From Mycolicibacterium mucogenicum DSM 44124 (lineage in GTDB: Bacteria; Actinomycetota; Actinomycetes; Mycobacteriales; Mycobacteriaceae), in the NCBI RefSeq assembly GCF_005670685.2, contig NZ_CP062008.1, forward strand, positions 1,798,001-1,862,000: DNA of 64,000 nucleotides, written 5' to 3'. This document shows, one piece after another, positions 24,562-32,967 of this stretch. Every line of letters begins with the position of its first letter. The stretch's first letter is position 1. The notes below the pieces were generated by a model. It searched no databases. It was given only the letters and a program-made list of their open reading frames with translations, and was not told the origin of the DNA. The position numbers and the translations under genes are program-made.

Positions 24562-25368
24562 CTATTGCCACGCCACGGGGTCGACGTCGAGCCACGGCGC
24601 CTCGGCCACGCCCGCCGGCGTCAACCCTGCGAACAACCGGGCGTCGCGGTGCAGATGCGACTGGTCCGCATAGCCGCAGGCGCCGGCCACCTCGGCGGGC
24701 GCGGCGCCGGTCGCAAGGCGGTGCGCGGCATCGTCGAACCGGATCAGTTGTGCGGCCCGCTTGGGCGGCAGGCCGATCTGCGTGCCGAACCGTGACCACA
24801 GTCGCTTCCGGCCCCAGCCGATCTCGTCGGCGATGCGCTCGATCCGGATCTGTCCATGGCTGTGCACCATCGCGTGCCACGCGGCCGCGACCTCGGGGTC
24901 CACGGCGGGCCCGGATTCGCGCCGGCGCGCCAATTCCGTTGTGGCGATGGCGAACCGCTCGTCCCACGACGATGCCGTGTGCAGCCGGTCGCACAGCCGC
25001 TGGGCGGCGTGGCCCCAGACCGCGTCGAGGGGCAGCACGCCGGTGGGGTCGCAGTCGCCGAACACCGCGCAGGCGAACACCGGCGACAGCCGGATCTGCA
25101 GGCAGTCGACGTTGCGGCCGACGGCGGTCACGGTGCCGGGCGTCAGGCCGACGACCCCGCCGCCGGTCCGGTGAACGCCCGCGGCGTCGATCAGGGTGCC
25201 GTCACCGAACTCGATGAACACCGTCACCGCGGGGTAGGGCACGAGCTGCAGCGCGAGCTGCGACGGCGCTCGGCCCCGGAAGCCGGCCATCGCCAGACCG
25301 GGCTGCCGATGCGCCGGAATCGCGAGGTCCCACACGGCGGCACTCAGCCGCCGAGTGCTCGCTTCCAT
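24562..25368 (-). CDS. AraC-family transcriptional regulator
   Basis: A 268-residue regulator from the ATG at 25368; the very long frame extending further upstream is antisense to the ADH gene and not real. The N-terminal 160 residues form a cupin-like sensor region (AVTVFIEFGDGTLI, GGVVGLTPGTVTAV). The C-terminal double helix-turn-helix spans about residues 175-262, with the AraC signature RIADEIGWGRKRLWSRF and the second helix ending CGYADQSHLHRD. It is divergent from the ADH operon with a 117-bp gap containing a palindrome, which is a plausible target. Confidence 0.85.
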   Translation of the reverse strand: MEASTRRLSAAVWDLAIPAHRQPGLAMAGFRGRAPSQLALQLVPYPAVTVFIEFGDGTLIDAAGVHRTGGGVVGLTPGTVTAVGRNVDCLQIRLSPVFACAVFGDCDPTGVLPLDAVWGHAAQRLCDRLHTASSWDERFAIATTELARRRESGPAVDPEVAAAWHAMVHSHGQIRIERIADEIGWGRKRLWSRFGTQIGLPPKRAAQLIRFDDAAHRLATGAAPAEVAGACGYADQSHLHRDARLFAGLTPAGVAEAPWLDVDPVAWQ

Positions 25369-25444
25369 GTCTCGATGGTAGGCGCGGCGCGGGCTTGCCG
25401 AGGGTTCTCGACACAGGCGAATCCGGACTCCGTAAGGTGACTCT

Positions 25445-25457
25445 GTAACAGCGTTAC
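25445..25457. promoter_or_regulatory. Inverted repeat in the AraC/ADH divergent promoter
   Basis: GTAAC-AGC-GTTAC is a perfect 5-bp inverted repeat 29 bp before the TTG start of the ADH gene. A wider pair, CCGTAA and TTACGG, brackets it. A symmetric site of this size suits a dimeric repressor; AraC proteins usually bind direct repeats, so a TetR-type regulator encoded elsewhere is possible. Confidence 0.5.
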
Positions 25458-25485
25458 GGAACACCCGATCAGCAGAGGTGGACAG

Positions 25486-26511
25486 TTGAGAACCGTATTG
25501 ATCGACGCCCCCGGGAATGTCTACGTCGACACCGTGCCCGACCCGGTGCTGCCCGGGCCGGACGGCGCCGTCGTCCAGATCACCACGGCGGCCATCTGCG
25601 GATCGGACCTGCATTTCTACGAAGGCGACTACCCGTTGGCCACGCCGCTGGCGCTCGGTCACGAGGCCATCGGCACGGTCGTCGAGGTGGGTCCGGAGGT
25701 GCGCACCGTCAAAGTCGGTGACCCGGTGCTGATTTCGTCGGTGGCGGGTTGCGGCCACTGCGTCGGCTGCGACACCAAAGACCCGATCACCTGCGTATCG
25801 GGTCCGCTGATCTTCGGTTCCGGCGTGCTCGGCGGCGCGCAGGCCGAACTGCTCGCGGTGCCGTCCGCCGATTTCCAGTTGTACCGACTGCCAAGCGATC
25901 TCAGTACCGAGGCCGCGCTGCTGCTCACCGACAACCTCGCCACCGGCTGGGCGGCTGCGCAACGCGCCGACATCCCGCCCGGCGGCACGGTCGTCGTCTT
26001 TGGCCTGGGCGCGGTCGGCCTGTGTGCCGTGCGCTGCGCCATCGCGCAGGGCGCGGGTCAGGTGTTCGCCGTCGACCCGGTCGAGGGGCGCCGCGAGATG
26101 GCCGCGCGCAGTGGCGCCGCCGCGATCACGCCGGAGCAGATCGGCGCCGTCCACGAAGCGACGGGCGGCAGGGGAGCGGCCGCCGTGATCGACGCCGTCG
26201 GCAACGACACCACCATGAACGCGGCGCTGGCCGCCGTGCGCGCCGGTGGCACGGTGTCCGTCGTCGGCGTGCACGACCTCAACCCGTTCCCGTTCCCCGC
26301 GACCCTGTCGCTCATCCGCAGCATCACGCTGCGCATGACCACGGCGCCCGTCCAGCAGACCTGGCCGGCGCTGATCCCGCTGCTGCAGTCGGGCCGGCTC
26401 GACGTCGACGGCATCTTCACCCACGCCATGTCGCTCGATGATGCGCCAAAGGCATACGCCGCTGTCGCGGCGCGGACCGCGGACTGCATCAAGGTCACAC
26501 TGACCCCGTAG
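25486..26511 (+). CDS. Zinc-dependent medium-chain alcohol dehydrogenase
   Basis: A 341-residue MDR-family enzyme with a TTG start at 25486 preceded by AGAGGTGG. Catalytic zinc ligands are Cys38 and His59-Glu60; the four structural-zinc cysteines lie at 89, 92, 95 and 103. The nucleotide-binding Rossmann motif is GLGAVGL near residue 168. It should oxidise an alcohol with NAD(P). It is the first gene of a three-gene unit; the next start overlaps its stop by one base, and the unit ends at a strong hairpin. Confidence 0.87.
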   Translation: MRTVLIDAPGNVYVDTVPDPVLPGPDGAVVQITTAAICGSDLHFYEGDYPLATPLALGHEAIGTVVEVGPEVRTVKVGDPVLISSVAGCGHCVGCDTKDPITCVSGPLIFGSGVLGGAQAELLAVPSADFQLYRLPSDLSTEAALLLTDNLATGWAAAQRADIPPGGTVVVFGLGAVGLCAVRCAIAQGAGQVFAVDPVEGRREMAARSGAAAITPEQIGAVHEATGGRGAAAVIDAVGNDTTMNAALAAVRAGGTVSVVGVHDLNPFPFPATLSLIRSITLRMTTAPVQQTWPALIPLLQSGRLDVDGIFTHAMSLDDAPKAYAAVAARTADCIKVTLTP

Positions 26512-27413
26512 TGATGATGGCCAATCAGGAGACCCTGGACCTCGCGCTGCCGCGGCTGCGCATGCGGGCGCTGGCGTGGGGGCCGGCCGACGGGCGATTG
26601 ATGTTGTGCCTACACGGTTTTCCGGACAGCGCACATGGCTGGCGCCGCGTCGCCCCGCTGCTCGCCGCCGCGGGCTACCGCGTTGTGGCGCCCTTCATGC
26701 GCGGCTACGCGCCGAGCGGTGTTCCGGCTGACGGCAACTACCATGTCGGCGCGCTGGTGTCCGACGTGCTCGACCTCTACGATGCGTTGGGCGGCGGGCC
26801 CGACGCCGTGCTGGTGGGGCACGACTGGGGTGCTTTCGCCGCCAATGCCGTTGCCGCGTATCCGAATTCACCGTTCGATGCGGTGGTGTCGATGTCCGTC
26901 CCGCCGCTGGCGGCGATGAGCCAGACGCGCTTCAGCGCCGCGCGGACTGCCCGGATGGGCCTGGTCCAACTCCGAATGAGTTGGTACATCATGTACTTTC
27001 AGCTCCCCGGTCTGCCGGAACGCACATTGCACCGGGTCATCCCGCGACTCTGGCACGACTGGTCTCCGGCCGGGACAGATGTCGCCGAGGACGTCGCGAC
27101 GACGCTCGCCGCGCTGCCGACCGCCGAACACCGCGCGGCTGCCGTCGGCTACTACCGGGCGCTGGTTCGGCCGGGCAGCGTCGGTGGGCCGTACGCCGAG
27201 TTCGAGCGCTATCTGCGCGAGCTGCCGTGCGCGCCGATCCTGTACCTGCACGGTACGGACGACGGCGCCATGCAGGTCGGCTACACCGAGCAGCTGCTGA
27301 CGGCGCTGCCCGCCGGGTCGGTGGTGCGAACCATCGAGGGGGCAGGGCATTTCCTGCAGGTCGACCGCCCGGCCGAGGTGGCCGCGGCGATTCTGGATTA
27401 CGTCGGGAACTGA
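26511..27413 (+). CDS. Alpha/beta hydrolase, epoxide-hydrolase-like (Asp nucleophile)
   Basis: A 300-residue hydrolase. The oxyanion motif HGFPDS is at residues 35-40 and the nucleophile elbow is GHDWGA, giving Asp105 as in epoxide hydrolases and haloalkane dehalogenases. The general-base His is in GAGHFLQVDRP near the C-terminus. The start may be the GTG at 26511, which overlaps the ADH stop, or the ATG at 26514. It may open an epoxide whose diol or alcohol is handled by the neighbouring ADH and F420 enzyme, but the substrate is not evident. Confidence 0.83.
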   Translation: MMMANQETLDLALPRLRMRALAWGPADGRLMLCLHGFPDSAHGWRRVAPLLAAAGYRVVAPFMRGYAPSGVPADGNYHVGALVSDVLDLYDALGGGPDAVLVGHDWGAFAANAVAAYPNSPFDAVVSMSVPPLAAMSQTRFSAARTARMGLVQLRMSWYIMYFQLPGLPERTLHRVIPRLWHDWSPAGTDVAEDVATTLAALPTAEHRAAAVGYYRALVRPGSVGGPYAEFERYLRELPCAPILYLHGTDDGAMQVGYTEQLLTALPAGSVVRTIEGAGHFLQVDRPAEVAAAILDYVGN

Positions 27414-27429
27414 CGAGGGGCTCACGCTG

Positions 27430-28440
27430 ATGCGCGTACAACTGCAGATCGACGGAGCGCCCCAACGGGCCGCCGACCACGCCCGCGAGCTGGCCGGTCT
27501 CGGCGCCGACGGGGTGTTCACCTTCGAAGGCCCGCACGACGTCTTCCTACCGCTCGTCGCGGCGGCCGGCGCAGCGAGTGTGGACCTGATGACCAACGTC
27601 GCGATCGCCGGGCCGCGCAGCCCGCTGCATCTCGCGCACGCCGCCTACGACCTGCAGGTGTACAGCGGCGGCAGGTTCCGGCTGGGCCTGGGGTCACAGA
27701 TCAAGGTGCACATCGAAAAACGTTACGGCGCACAGTGGGCCAAACCTGCCGAGAAGATGGCCGAGACCGTCACCGCGATCAAGGCGATCTTCGACTGCTG
27801 GGAAGGCAAGGCGCCGTTGAATTTTCGCGGCAAGCACTTCACTCACACCCTGATGCCGCCGAACTTCAATCCCGGCCCCAACCCCTTCGGTCCGCCGGCG
27901 GTGCTCATGGGCGCGCTGGGGCCGATCATGACCCGCACCGCCGCGCAGGTTGCCGACGGTCTGTTGGTGATGCCGTTCCACAGCGCCCGCCATTTCGCCG
28001 ACCGGACCCTGGCGGCAGTGGGGGAGGGCTTGCAGCGGGCCGGGCGCGCGCCGGGTGATCTGCAGATCATCGCGCAGGCCATGGTGGCGGTGGCACGCAC
28101 CGAGGAGGACCTCACCGCGGCGATCAACGGTGTCGCCACGCTCATCGCGTTCTACGGCTCGACGCCGGCCTATCTACCGGTGCTCGAGACCGAGGGGTGG
28201 GCGGACCTGCAGCCCCAACTCAACGCGATGTCCAAGGTCGGTGACTTCGCCGGCATGCGGGCGTTGATCAGCGACGACGTGGTGCGCACCATCGGCATTG
28301 TCGGTACCCCGGAGGAATGCGCCGCCGAGATCGGACGCCGCTTCGGCGGGTACGTCGACGAAATCTGTTGCTATTTCCCCGGTTACGAACAGCGACCCGA
28401 GGACGTGCGGGACCTGGTGACCGCGCTGCACGCGCTATGA
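27430..28440 (+). CDS. LLM-class F420-dependent oxidoreductase (TIGR03617-type)
   Basis: A 336-residue TIM-barrel protein. It opens MRVQLQIDGAP and contains GLGADGVFTFEGPHDVFLP, TNVAIAGPRSP and the YSGGRFRLGLGSQIKVHIEKRYG region (about 77-100) that shapes the F420 or flavin pocket. The C-terminus ends in an RPEDVRDLVTAL helix. It starts 16 bp after the hydrolase gene and closes the operon. Actinobacterial members of this subfamily are taken to use F420. Confidence 0.84.
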   Translation: MRVQLQIDGAPQRAADHARELAGLGADGVFTFEGPHDVFLPLVAAAGAASVDLMTNVAIAGPRSPLHLAHAAYDLQVYSGGRFRLGLGSQIKVHIEKRYGAQWAKPAEKMAETVTAIKAIFDCWEGKAPLNFRGKHFTHTLMPPNFNPGPNPFGPPAVLMGALGPIMTRTAAQVADGLLVMPFHSARHFADRTLAAVGEGLQRAGRAPGDLQIIAQAMVAVARTEEDLTAAINGVATLIAFYGSTPAYLPVLETEGWADLQPQLNAMSKVGDFAGMRALISDDVVRTIGIVGTPEECAAEIGRRFGGYVDEICCYFPGYEQRPEDVRDLVTALHAL

Positions 28441-28444
28441 AAAC

Positions 28445-28483
28445 GGCGTGATCCGTAGCGGTCATCGGTACGGATCACGCCGA
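28445..28483. terminator. Bidirectional terminator: perfect 14-bp stem
   Basis: CGGCGTGATCCGTA (28445-28458) and its exact complement TACGGATCACGCCG (28470-28483) enclose an 11-base loop. It begins five bases after the LLM stop and ends 19 bp before the convergent secreted-protein stop, so it can terminate both transcripts. The plus-strand side is preceded by AAAA. Confidence 0.85.
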
Positions 28484-28502
28484 AGTCGGCTGGGAGGTAT
28501 GC

Positions 28503-28973
28503 CTACGGCGCCTGGACCCAGTTCCAGACGCTCAGGTCGCCCTTGGGGTAGTTCTGGCAGACGTCGGTGGCCTTGGCGACGACGCCCTTGTTGTTGAAGA
28601 AGATCTTGGCCCAGTTGCCCCAGTGGGTGGCCACCTGCTCGTAGTAGACGTTGGTGGCGGTGTCCTCGGAGTACTGCCGGCGGCCGACCGGGTCGAGCGA
28701 GAAGAACCAGTGGATGCGGTCCTGCGCCATCTGCTGGATGTCGGCGGGGCGGTTGTGCATGTCGATCATGTACCGCGAGTAGTAGACCGGGCTGGTGTCG
28801 CGGGCGGCGGCCAGGTACTGCTCGGCATCACAGGTGGTGATGATGATGCGGTGGGGGATCGGGTAGTCGTCGGTGGCATCGGCGGCTGCCGGTCCGGCGA
28901 GCGTCGTCGCGACCGCGCCCAGGGCTGCGACCGCGGTACCGGCGCGCTTCAGGCCACGCTTGATCTGGACCAT
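28503..28973 (-). CDS. Secreted protein of the DUF5078-like mycobacterial family
   Basis: A 156-residue exported protein. The signal peptide ends at AAA-DATDD near residue 32. The mature part has two Cys (IITTCDAEQ and VCQNYP) and a Tyr/Trp-rich middle ([32 protein letters not shown]). I believe this is the DUF5078 family, from memory. It lies 18 bp downstream of the mmpL gene on the same strand and may be part of the same transport operon. Function unknown. Confidence 0.7.
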   Translation of the reverse strand: MVQIKRGLKRAGTAVAALGAVATTLAGPAAADATDDYPIPHRIIITTCDAEQYLAAARDTSPVYYSRYMIDMHNRPADIQQMAQDRIHWFFSLDPVGRRQYSEDTATNVYYEQVATHWGNWAKIFFNNKGVVAKATDVCQNYPKGDLSVWNWVQAP

Positions 28974-28991
28974 AGTCTTTACTCCTGTTTC

Positions 28992-31904
28992 CTAGATACC
29001 TGTGTTGGTGGCGGCTGACTGCAGTTCGCCGGTCTGCTTGGGCTGGGGCCACGGCGCGGGCACCGGACGTTGACGCACCCGCTGCGGCCACCAGAACCAC
29101 TTGCCCATCAGGGCGGCGATAGCGGGCGTCATCAAAGATCGCACGATCAACGTGTCGAACAACAGACCCAGACCGATGGTTGTTCCCACCTGACCGACCA
29201 CGTGCAGCTCGCTGACCGCCATGGACATCATGGTGAAGGCGAAGACCAGGCCTGCCGAGGTGACCACGGAACCGGTGCCGCCCATCGACCGGATGATGCC
29301 GGTGTTGAGGCCGGCGTGGATCTCTTCCTTGAACCGGGCGACGAGCAGCAGGTTGTAGTCCGCACCGACGGCCAGCAGGATGATGACCGCCATCGCGATG
29401 ACCATCCAGTGCAGGTTCAGCCCGATCAGGTGCTGCCACAGCAGAACCGACAGCCCGAATGACGCGCCGAGCGACAGGACCACGGTGCCGACGATGACCG
29501 CCGCGGCCACGACGGATCGCGTGATGATCAGCATGATGACGAAAATCAGTGCGAGGGCGGAGATTCCGGCGATCAGCAGGTCGTAGTCGGCGCCCTCCTG
29601 CAGATCCTTGAAGGTCGCCGCGGTGCCGCCGAGGTAGATCTTGGAGCCCTCCAGGGGAGTGCCCTTGATGGCCTCCTTGGCGGCGTTCTTGATCGCGTCG
29701 ATGTGCGAGATGCCTTCGGCGCTCATCGGTTCGCCCTCATGCGAGATGATCAGGCGCACCGCTTTGCCGTCGGGCGAGATGAAGTTCTTCATGCCGCGCT
29801 TGAATTCGGCGTTGTCGAAGACCTCGGGCGGCAGGTAGAACGAGTCGTCATTGCGCGAGTTGTCGAACGCCTCGCCCATGGCGCTCGCGTTGTCCTGCTG
29901 CGCCTGCATCTGATCCTGCAGACCCTTCTGGGTCTGGTACATGGTCAGCATGTACTGCTTCATGTTGGTCATCGTCGAGATCATCTCGGGCATGAGCGCG
30001 ACCATCTGAGGCATCAGCTTGTCGAGCTTCAGCATGTCCGGCATCAGGTTCTGGATGTCGTCGGTCATGGTGTCGATGCCGTCGAGGGTGTCGAAGACCG
30101 AGCGCATGGTCCAGCAGACCGGGATGTCGTAGCAGTGCGGTTCCCAGTACAGGTAGTTGCGGATCGGGCGGAAGAAGTCGTCGAAGTCCGAGATGTGGTC
30201 GCGCAGGTCGGCCACGTCCAGGGTCATGTTCACCATCTTGCCGACCATGCTGTGCGTGGTGGCCGCCATCTGCGTGGTGATGCCCTGCATCTTCTTCATC
30301 GTGTCGATGTTGACCTGCATGTCGTTGGCCTGCTTGAGCATGTTGGCCATCGAGTCCTGCGCGTACTTCTCGTTCATCTTCTGCGAGGTGCCGCTCATGC
30401 TCATCAGGAACGGGATCGAGGTGTGCTCGATCGGCTTGCCTTCAGGGCGCGTGATGGTCTGCGACCGGGAGATACCGGGGACCTTGAAGATGGCCTTGGC
30501 GATCTTGTCGATCACCAGGAAGTCGGCGGAGTTGCGCAGATCGTGGTCGCTCTCGATGAGCATCAACTCGGGGTTCATCCGGGCGGGGGAGAAGTGGCGG
30601 TCCGCCGCGGCATAGCCCTCGTTGGCGGGGATGTCGGCGGGCAGGTACAGGCGGTCGTTGTAGGCGGGCTGGTAGCCCGGCAGCGTCAGCAGGCCGACGA
30701 GGGACAGCGCGATGGTGCCGACCAGGATGGGGGCCGGCCAGCGGACGACGACGGCGCCGATCTTGCGCCAGCCGCGCACCCGCATGGCGCGCTTGGGCTC
30801 GAGCGTCTTGCGGAACCGGCTGGCCACCGAGATCACGGCCGGGCCCAGCGTCAGGGCGGCGAACACCACGGTGACCATGCCGATGGCCAGCGGGACACCG
30901 AGAGATATGAAGTACGGCATCCGGGTGAAGTGCAGGCAGAACGTGGCGCCCGCGACGGTCAGGCCGGAGCCGAGCACGACGTGGGCGGTGCCCTCGAACA
31001 TCGTGTAGTAAGCGTCTTCGCGGGATTCGCCCGCGCCGCGTGCTTCTTGATAGCGGCCGATCAGGAAGATGGCGTAGTCGGTGGCCGCCGCGATCGCCAG
31101 TGTCACCAGCAGGTTGGTGGCGAAGGTCGACAGGCCGATGATGTCGTAGAAGCCGAGCGCCGCGACGACGCCCTGTGCGGCGGACAGCTCGAGCACCACC
31201 ATCAGCAACGTCAGCAGCACCGTGATGAACGACCGGTACACGAGCAGCAGAGTGATGATGATGACGCCGAAGGTGGCGGCCTCGATCAGCTTGAGGCTGC
31301 GGTCACCGGCGATGTGCTGGTCGGCCGCGAGCGCTGCGGGCCCGGTCACGTAGACCTTCAGGCCGGGCGGCGTCTTGATGCTCTTGATGATGTCCTGCGC
31401 GGCCTGAACGGATTCGTTGGCGAGCGATTCGCCCTGGTTGCCGCGCAGGTAGACCTGGACGTACGAGGCCTTGCCGTCGTTGCTCTGCGAGCCGGCGGCG
31501 GTCAGCGGGTCGCTCCAGAAGTCCTGGATGTGCTCGACGTGCGCCGTGTCGGCCTCGAGCTTCTTGATCATCTCGTCGTAGTAGGCGTGTGCCTCGGCGC
31601 CGAGGTGTTGATCGCTCTCCAGCACGACCATGACCGAGCTGTTCGACTTGAACTCCTGGAATACCTCGCCGACGCGCTTGGTCGCGATGACCGACGCGGC
31701 CTGGTCCGGTGACATCGAGACCGAGCGCATCTTGCCGACCTCGTCCAGCGAGGGGACGGCGCTGCCGAGGAAGACGATGACACCGATCCAGAACAGGATG
31801 ACGGGGATCGCGAAGGTGCGGATGAAGCGGGCGATCAGCGGCCGGTGCGGCGGCTTCTCGGCCTTCGGGAAGATGACGGTGTCTTCGTCGGTTGAATGCG
31901 TCAT
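28992..31904 (-). CDS. MmpL-family RND transporter
   Basis: A 970-residue inner-membrane transporter of the mycobacterial MmpL family, which exports lipids or siderophores to the envelope using the proton gradient. After a first helix near residues 30-50 come a periplasmic domain, a bundle of helices (about 195-400), a long second periplasmic domain with Met/Gln-rich helical hairpins, and a second bundle (about 770-960). The Asp-Tyr proton-relay pairs are present as [12 protein letters not shown] and [12 protein letters not shown]. Its ATG overlaps the stop of mmpS by four bases. The cargo cannot be told from sequence. Confidence 0.93.
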   Translation of the reverse strand: MTHSTDEDTVIFPKAEKPPHRPLIARFIRTFAIPVILFWIGVIVFLGSAVPSLDEVGKMRSVSMSPDQAASVIATKRVGEVFQEFKSNSSVMVVLESDQHLGAEAHAYYDEMIKKLEADTAHVEHIQDFWSDPLTAAGSQSNDGKASYVQVYLRGNQGESLANESVQAAQDIIKSIKTPPGLKVYVTGPAALAADQHIAGDRSLKLIEAATFGVIIITLLLVYRSFITVLLTLLMVVLELSAAQGVVAALGFYDIIGLSTFATNLLVTLAIAAATDYAIFLIGRYQEARGAGESREDAYYTMFEGTAHVVLGSGLTVAGATFCLHFTRMPYFISLGVPLAIGMVTVVFAALTLGPAVISVASRFRKTLEPKRAMRVRGWRKIGAVVVRWPAPILVGTIALSLVGLLTLPGYQPAYNDRLYLPADIPANEGYAAADRHFSPARMNPELMLIESDHDLRNSADFLVIDKIAKAIFKVPGISRSQTITRPEGKPIEHTSIPFLMSMSGTSQKMNEKYAQDSMANMLKQANDMQVNIDTMKKMQGITTQMAATTHSMVGKMVNMTLDVADLRDHISDFDDFFRPIRNYLYWEPHCYDIPVCWTMRSVFDTLDGIDTMTDDIQNLMPDMLKLDKLMPQMVALMPEMISTMTNMKQYMLTMYQTQKGLQDQMQAQQDNASAMGEAFDNSRNDDSFYLPPEVFDNAEFKRGMKNFISPDGKAVRLIISHEGEPMSAEGISHIDAIKNAAKEAIKGTPLEGSKIYLGGTAATFKDLQEGADYDLLIAGISALALIFVIMLIITRSVVAAAVIVGTVVLSLGASFGLSVLLWQHLIGLNLHWMVIAMAVIILLAVGADYNLLLVARFKEEIHAGLNTGIIRSMGGTGSVVTSAGLVFAFTMMSMAVSELHVVGQVGTTIGLGLLFDTLIVRSLMTPAIAALMGKWFWWPQRVRQRPVPAPWPQPKQTGELQSAATNTGI

Positions 31905-32332
31905 GCGGATTTCACCAGGCAGAAGGTCTGGGCGTGCACGCCGGTGGAGGTTCGGGTGTCTTTGAGTTCGTCGTCGACGTGGACGGTGCAGGTGATGGAG
32001 TCACCGTCGCCCTGGGCGACGATGTTGGGCGAGGCTGCCGGTGCGGTGGTGGACAGGGTGAGTTTCCACGGCAGCGGGGCGTGGTCGATGCGCTGCGGCT
32101 TGGCGTCCAGGTCGAGGTAGTTGATGTCGGCGTAGCTGCCGGTGCCGGTGATCTCGTAGGTGACGACCTTGGGCTTGAACGGTTTGGCGTCGTCGGCGAA
32201 GTTGCGCGGGGTGACGATGACGGGGTTCTGGCCGAAGTAGCCGCGCACGCGTTGCACGGTGAAGCCGGCGACGAGGGCCACGGCGAGGATGAGCAACGGG
32301 ATCCACGCCTTCTTGAGCGCATTGCCGATCAC
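31901..32332 (-). CDS. MmpS-family membrane accessory protein
   Basis: A 143-residue partner of the MmpL transporter. One N-terminal membrane helix (about residues 10-27, [17 protein letters not shown]) is followed by a periplasmic beta domain with the usual [11 protein letters not shown] and a pair of Cys (SITCTV and TFCLV) for a disulfide. Its stop overlaps the mmpL start as ATGA. The upstream spacer is AT-rich with direct repeats. Confidence 0.92.
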   Translation of the reverse strand: MIGNALKKAWIPLLILAVALVAGFTVQRVRGYFGQNPVIVTPRNFADDAKPFKPKVVTYEITGTGSYADINYLDLDAKPQRIDHAPLPWKLTLSTTAPAASPNIVAQGDGDSITCTVHVDDELKDTRTSTGVHAQTFCLVKSA

Positions 32333-32405
32333 GCTGCGGACACCATGGTCGACTGCACGTGCTGCTCCCCACTTCCCATACCCTGACCGCGACAGATTAG
32401 GTCAT

Positions 32406-32432
32406 TTAAGTGTTAGATTAGACCAGTTAAGT
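32406..32432. promoter_or_regulatory. AT-rich promoter segment with TTAAGT direct repeats upstream of mmpS
   Basis: TTAAGT occurs at 32406-32411 and 32427-32432, 21 bp apart (two helical turns), within an AT-rich stretch of about 45 bp. GGTC and GACC flank the inner half. This is the only AT-rich part of the 231-bp gap between divergent mmpS and the DUF732 gene and probably carries one promoter and a regulator site. No regulator gene lies beside it. Confidence 0.45.
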
Positions 32433-32563
32433 TAATCATGGGAAACCTTCGCTGTGGGTGGCTCGTATCACCGTAGCCGGTAACGCGCAGCTGATCGAAC
32501 CAAATACGCAGCAGTTCAATGGGATTGAACAGGCGGCGACGACTGTTCAGGGAGCAGGGGCAC

Positions 32564-32929
32564 ATGGCAACCAGCACGAATAGACTCCGTCACATGAAGG
32601 CACGCACTCTCGTCGCAGTTGCCGGTGCCGTGGCGGCCGCAGTTACCATGGCCGCCCCCGCGCAGGCCGATCCCGACACCGATTTCGCCAACCAGCTGCA
32701 CACCTACGGGATCTACGGTCCCAAGGACTACAACGCCTGGATCGGCAAGATCACCTGCCAGCGGCTCGACAACAACGTCGACCACAGCGCCACCGATTCC
32801 GCGGCGTTCCTGAAGAAGAACCTGCCGCGCAACAGCAGCTCGGAGCAGCAGGTGTACCAGTTCCTCAACGCCGCGTTCGACACGTACTGCCCGGAGAAGC
32901 ACGACCTGCTGGTCGCGCTCGCGCACTAG
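32564..32929 (+). CDS. Secreted DUF732-type protein
   Basis: 121 residues from the ATG at 32564, which has GGAGCAGGGG upstream; an ATG at 32594 is a possible alternative start. The signal peptide ends at AQA-DPD. The mature domain is the DUF732 pattern: DTDFANQLHTYGIY, a helix around the first Cys (ITCQRLDNN) and the second Cys in FDTYCPE. Such small secreted helical proteins are abundant in mycobacteria; their role is not known. Confidence 0.82.
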   Translation: MATSTNRLRHMKARTLVAVAGAVAAAVTMAAPAQADPDTDFANQLHTYGIYGPKDYNAWIGKITCQRLDNNVDHSATDSAAFLKKNLPRNSSSEQQVYQFLNAAFDTYCPEKHDLLVALAH

Positions 32930-32967
32930 CAGGCGGTGCCCTAGCCGCACTCGGCCCTGGCGGTGCC

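Noticed and set aside
25369..26634. N-terminal extension of the AraC frame to 690 aa
   Set aside because: The extra 422 residues are antisense to the zinc ADH gene and low in complexity; the AraC protein starts at 25368.
29703..31712. 669-aa open frame on the plus strand opposite mmpL
   Set aside because: It is antisense to a clear MmpL gene and its His/Asp/Arg/Val-rich composition is the usual shadow of GC-rich coding DNA.
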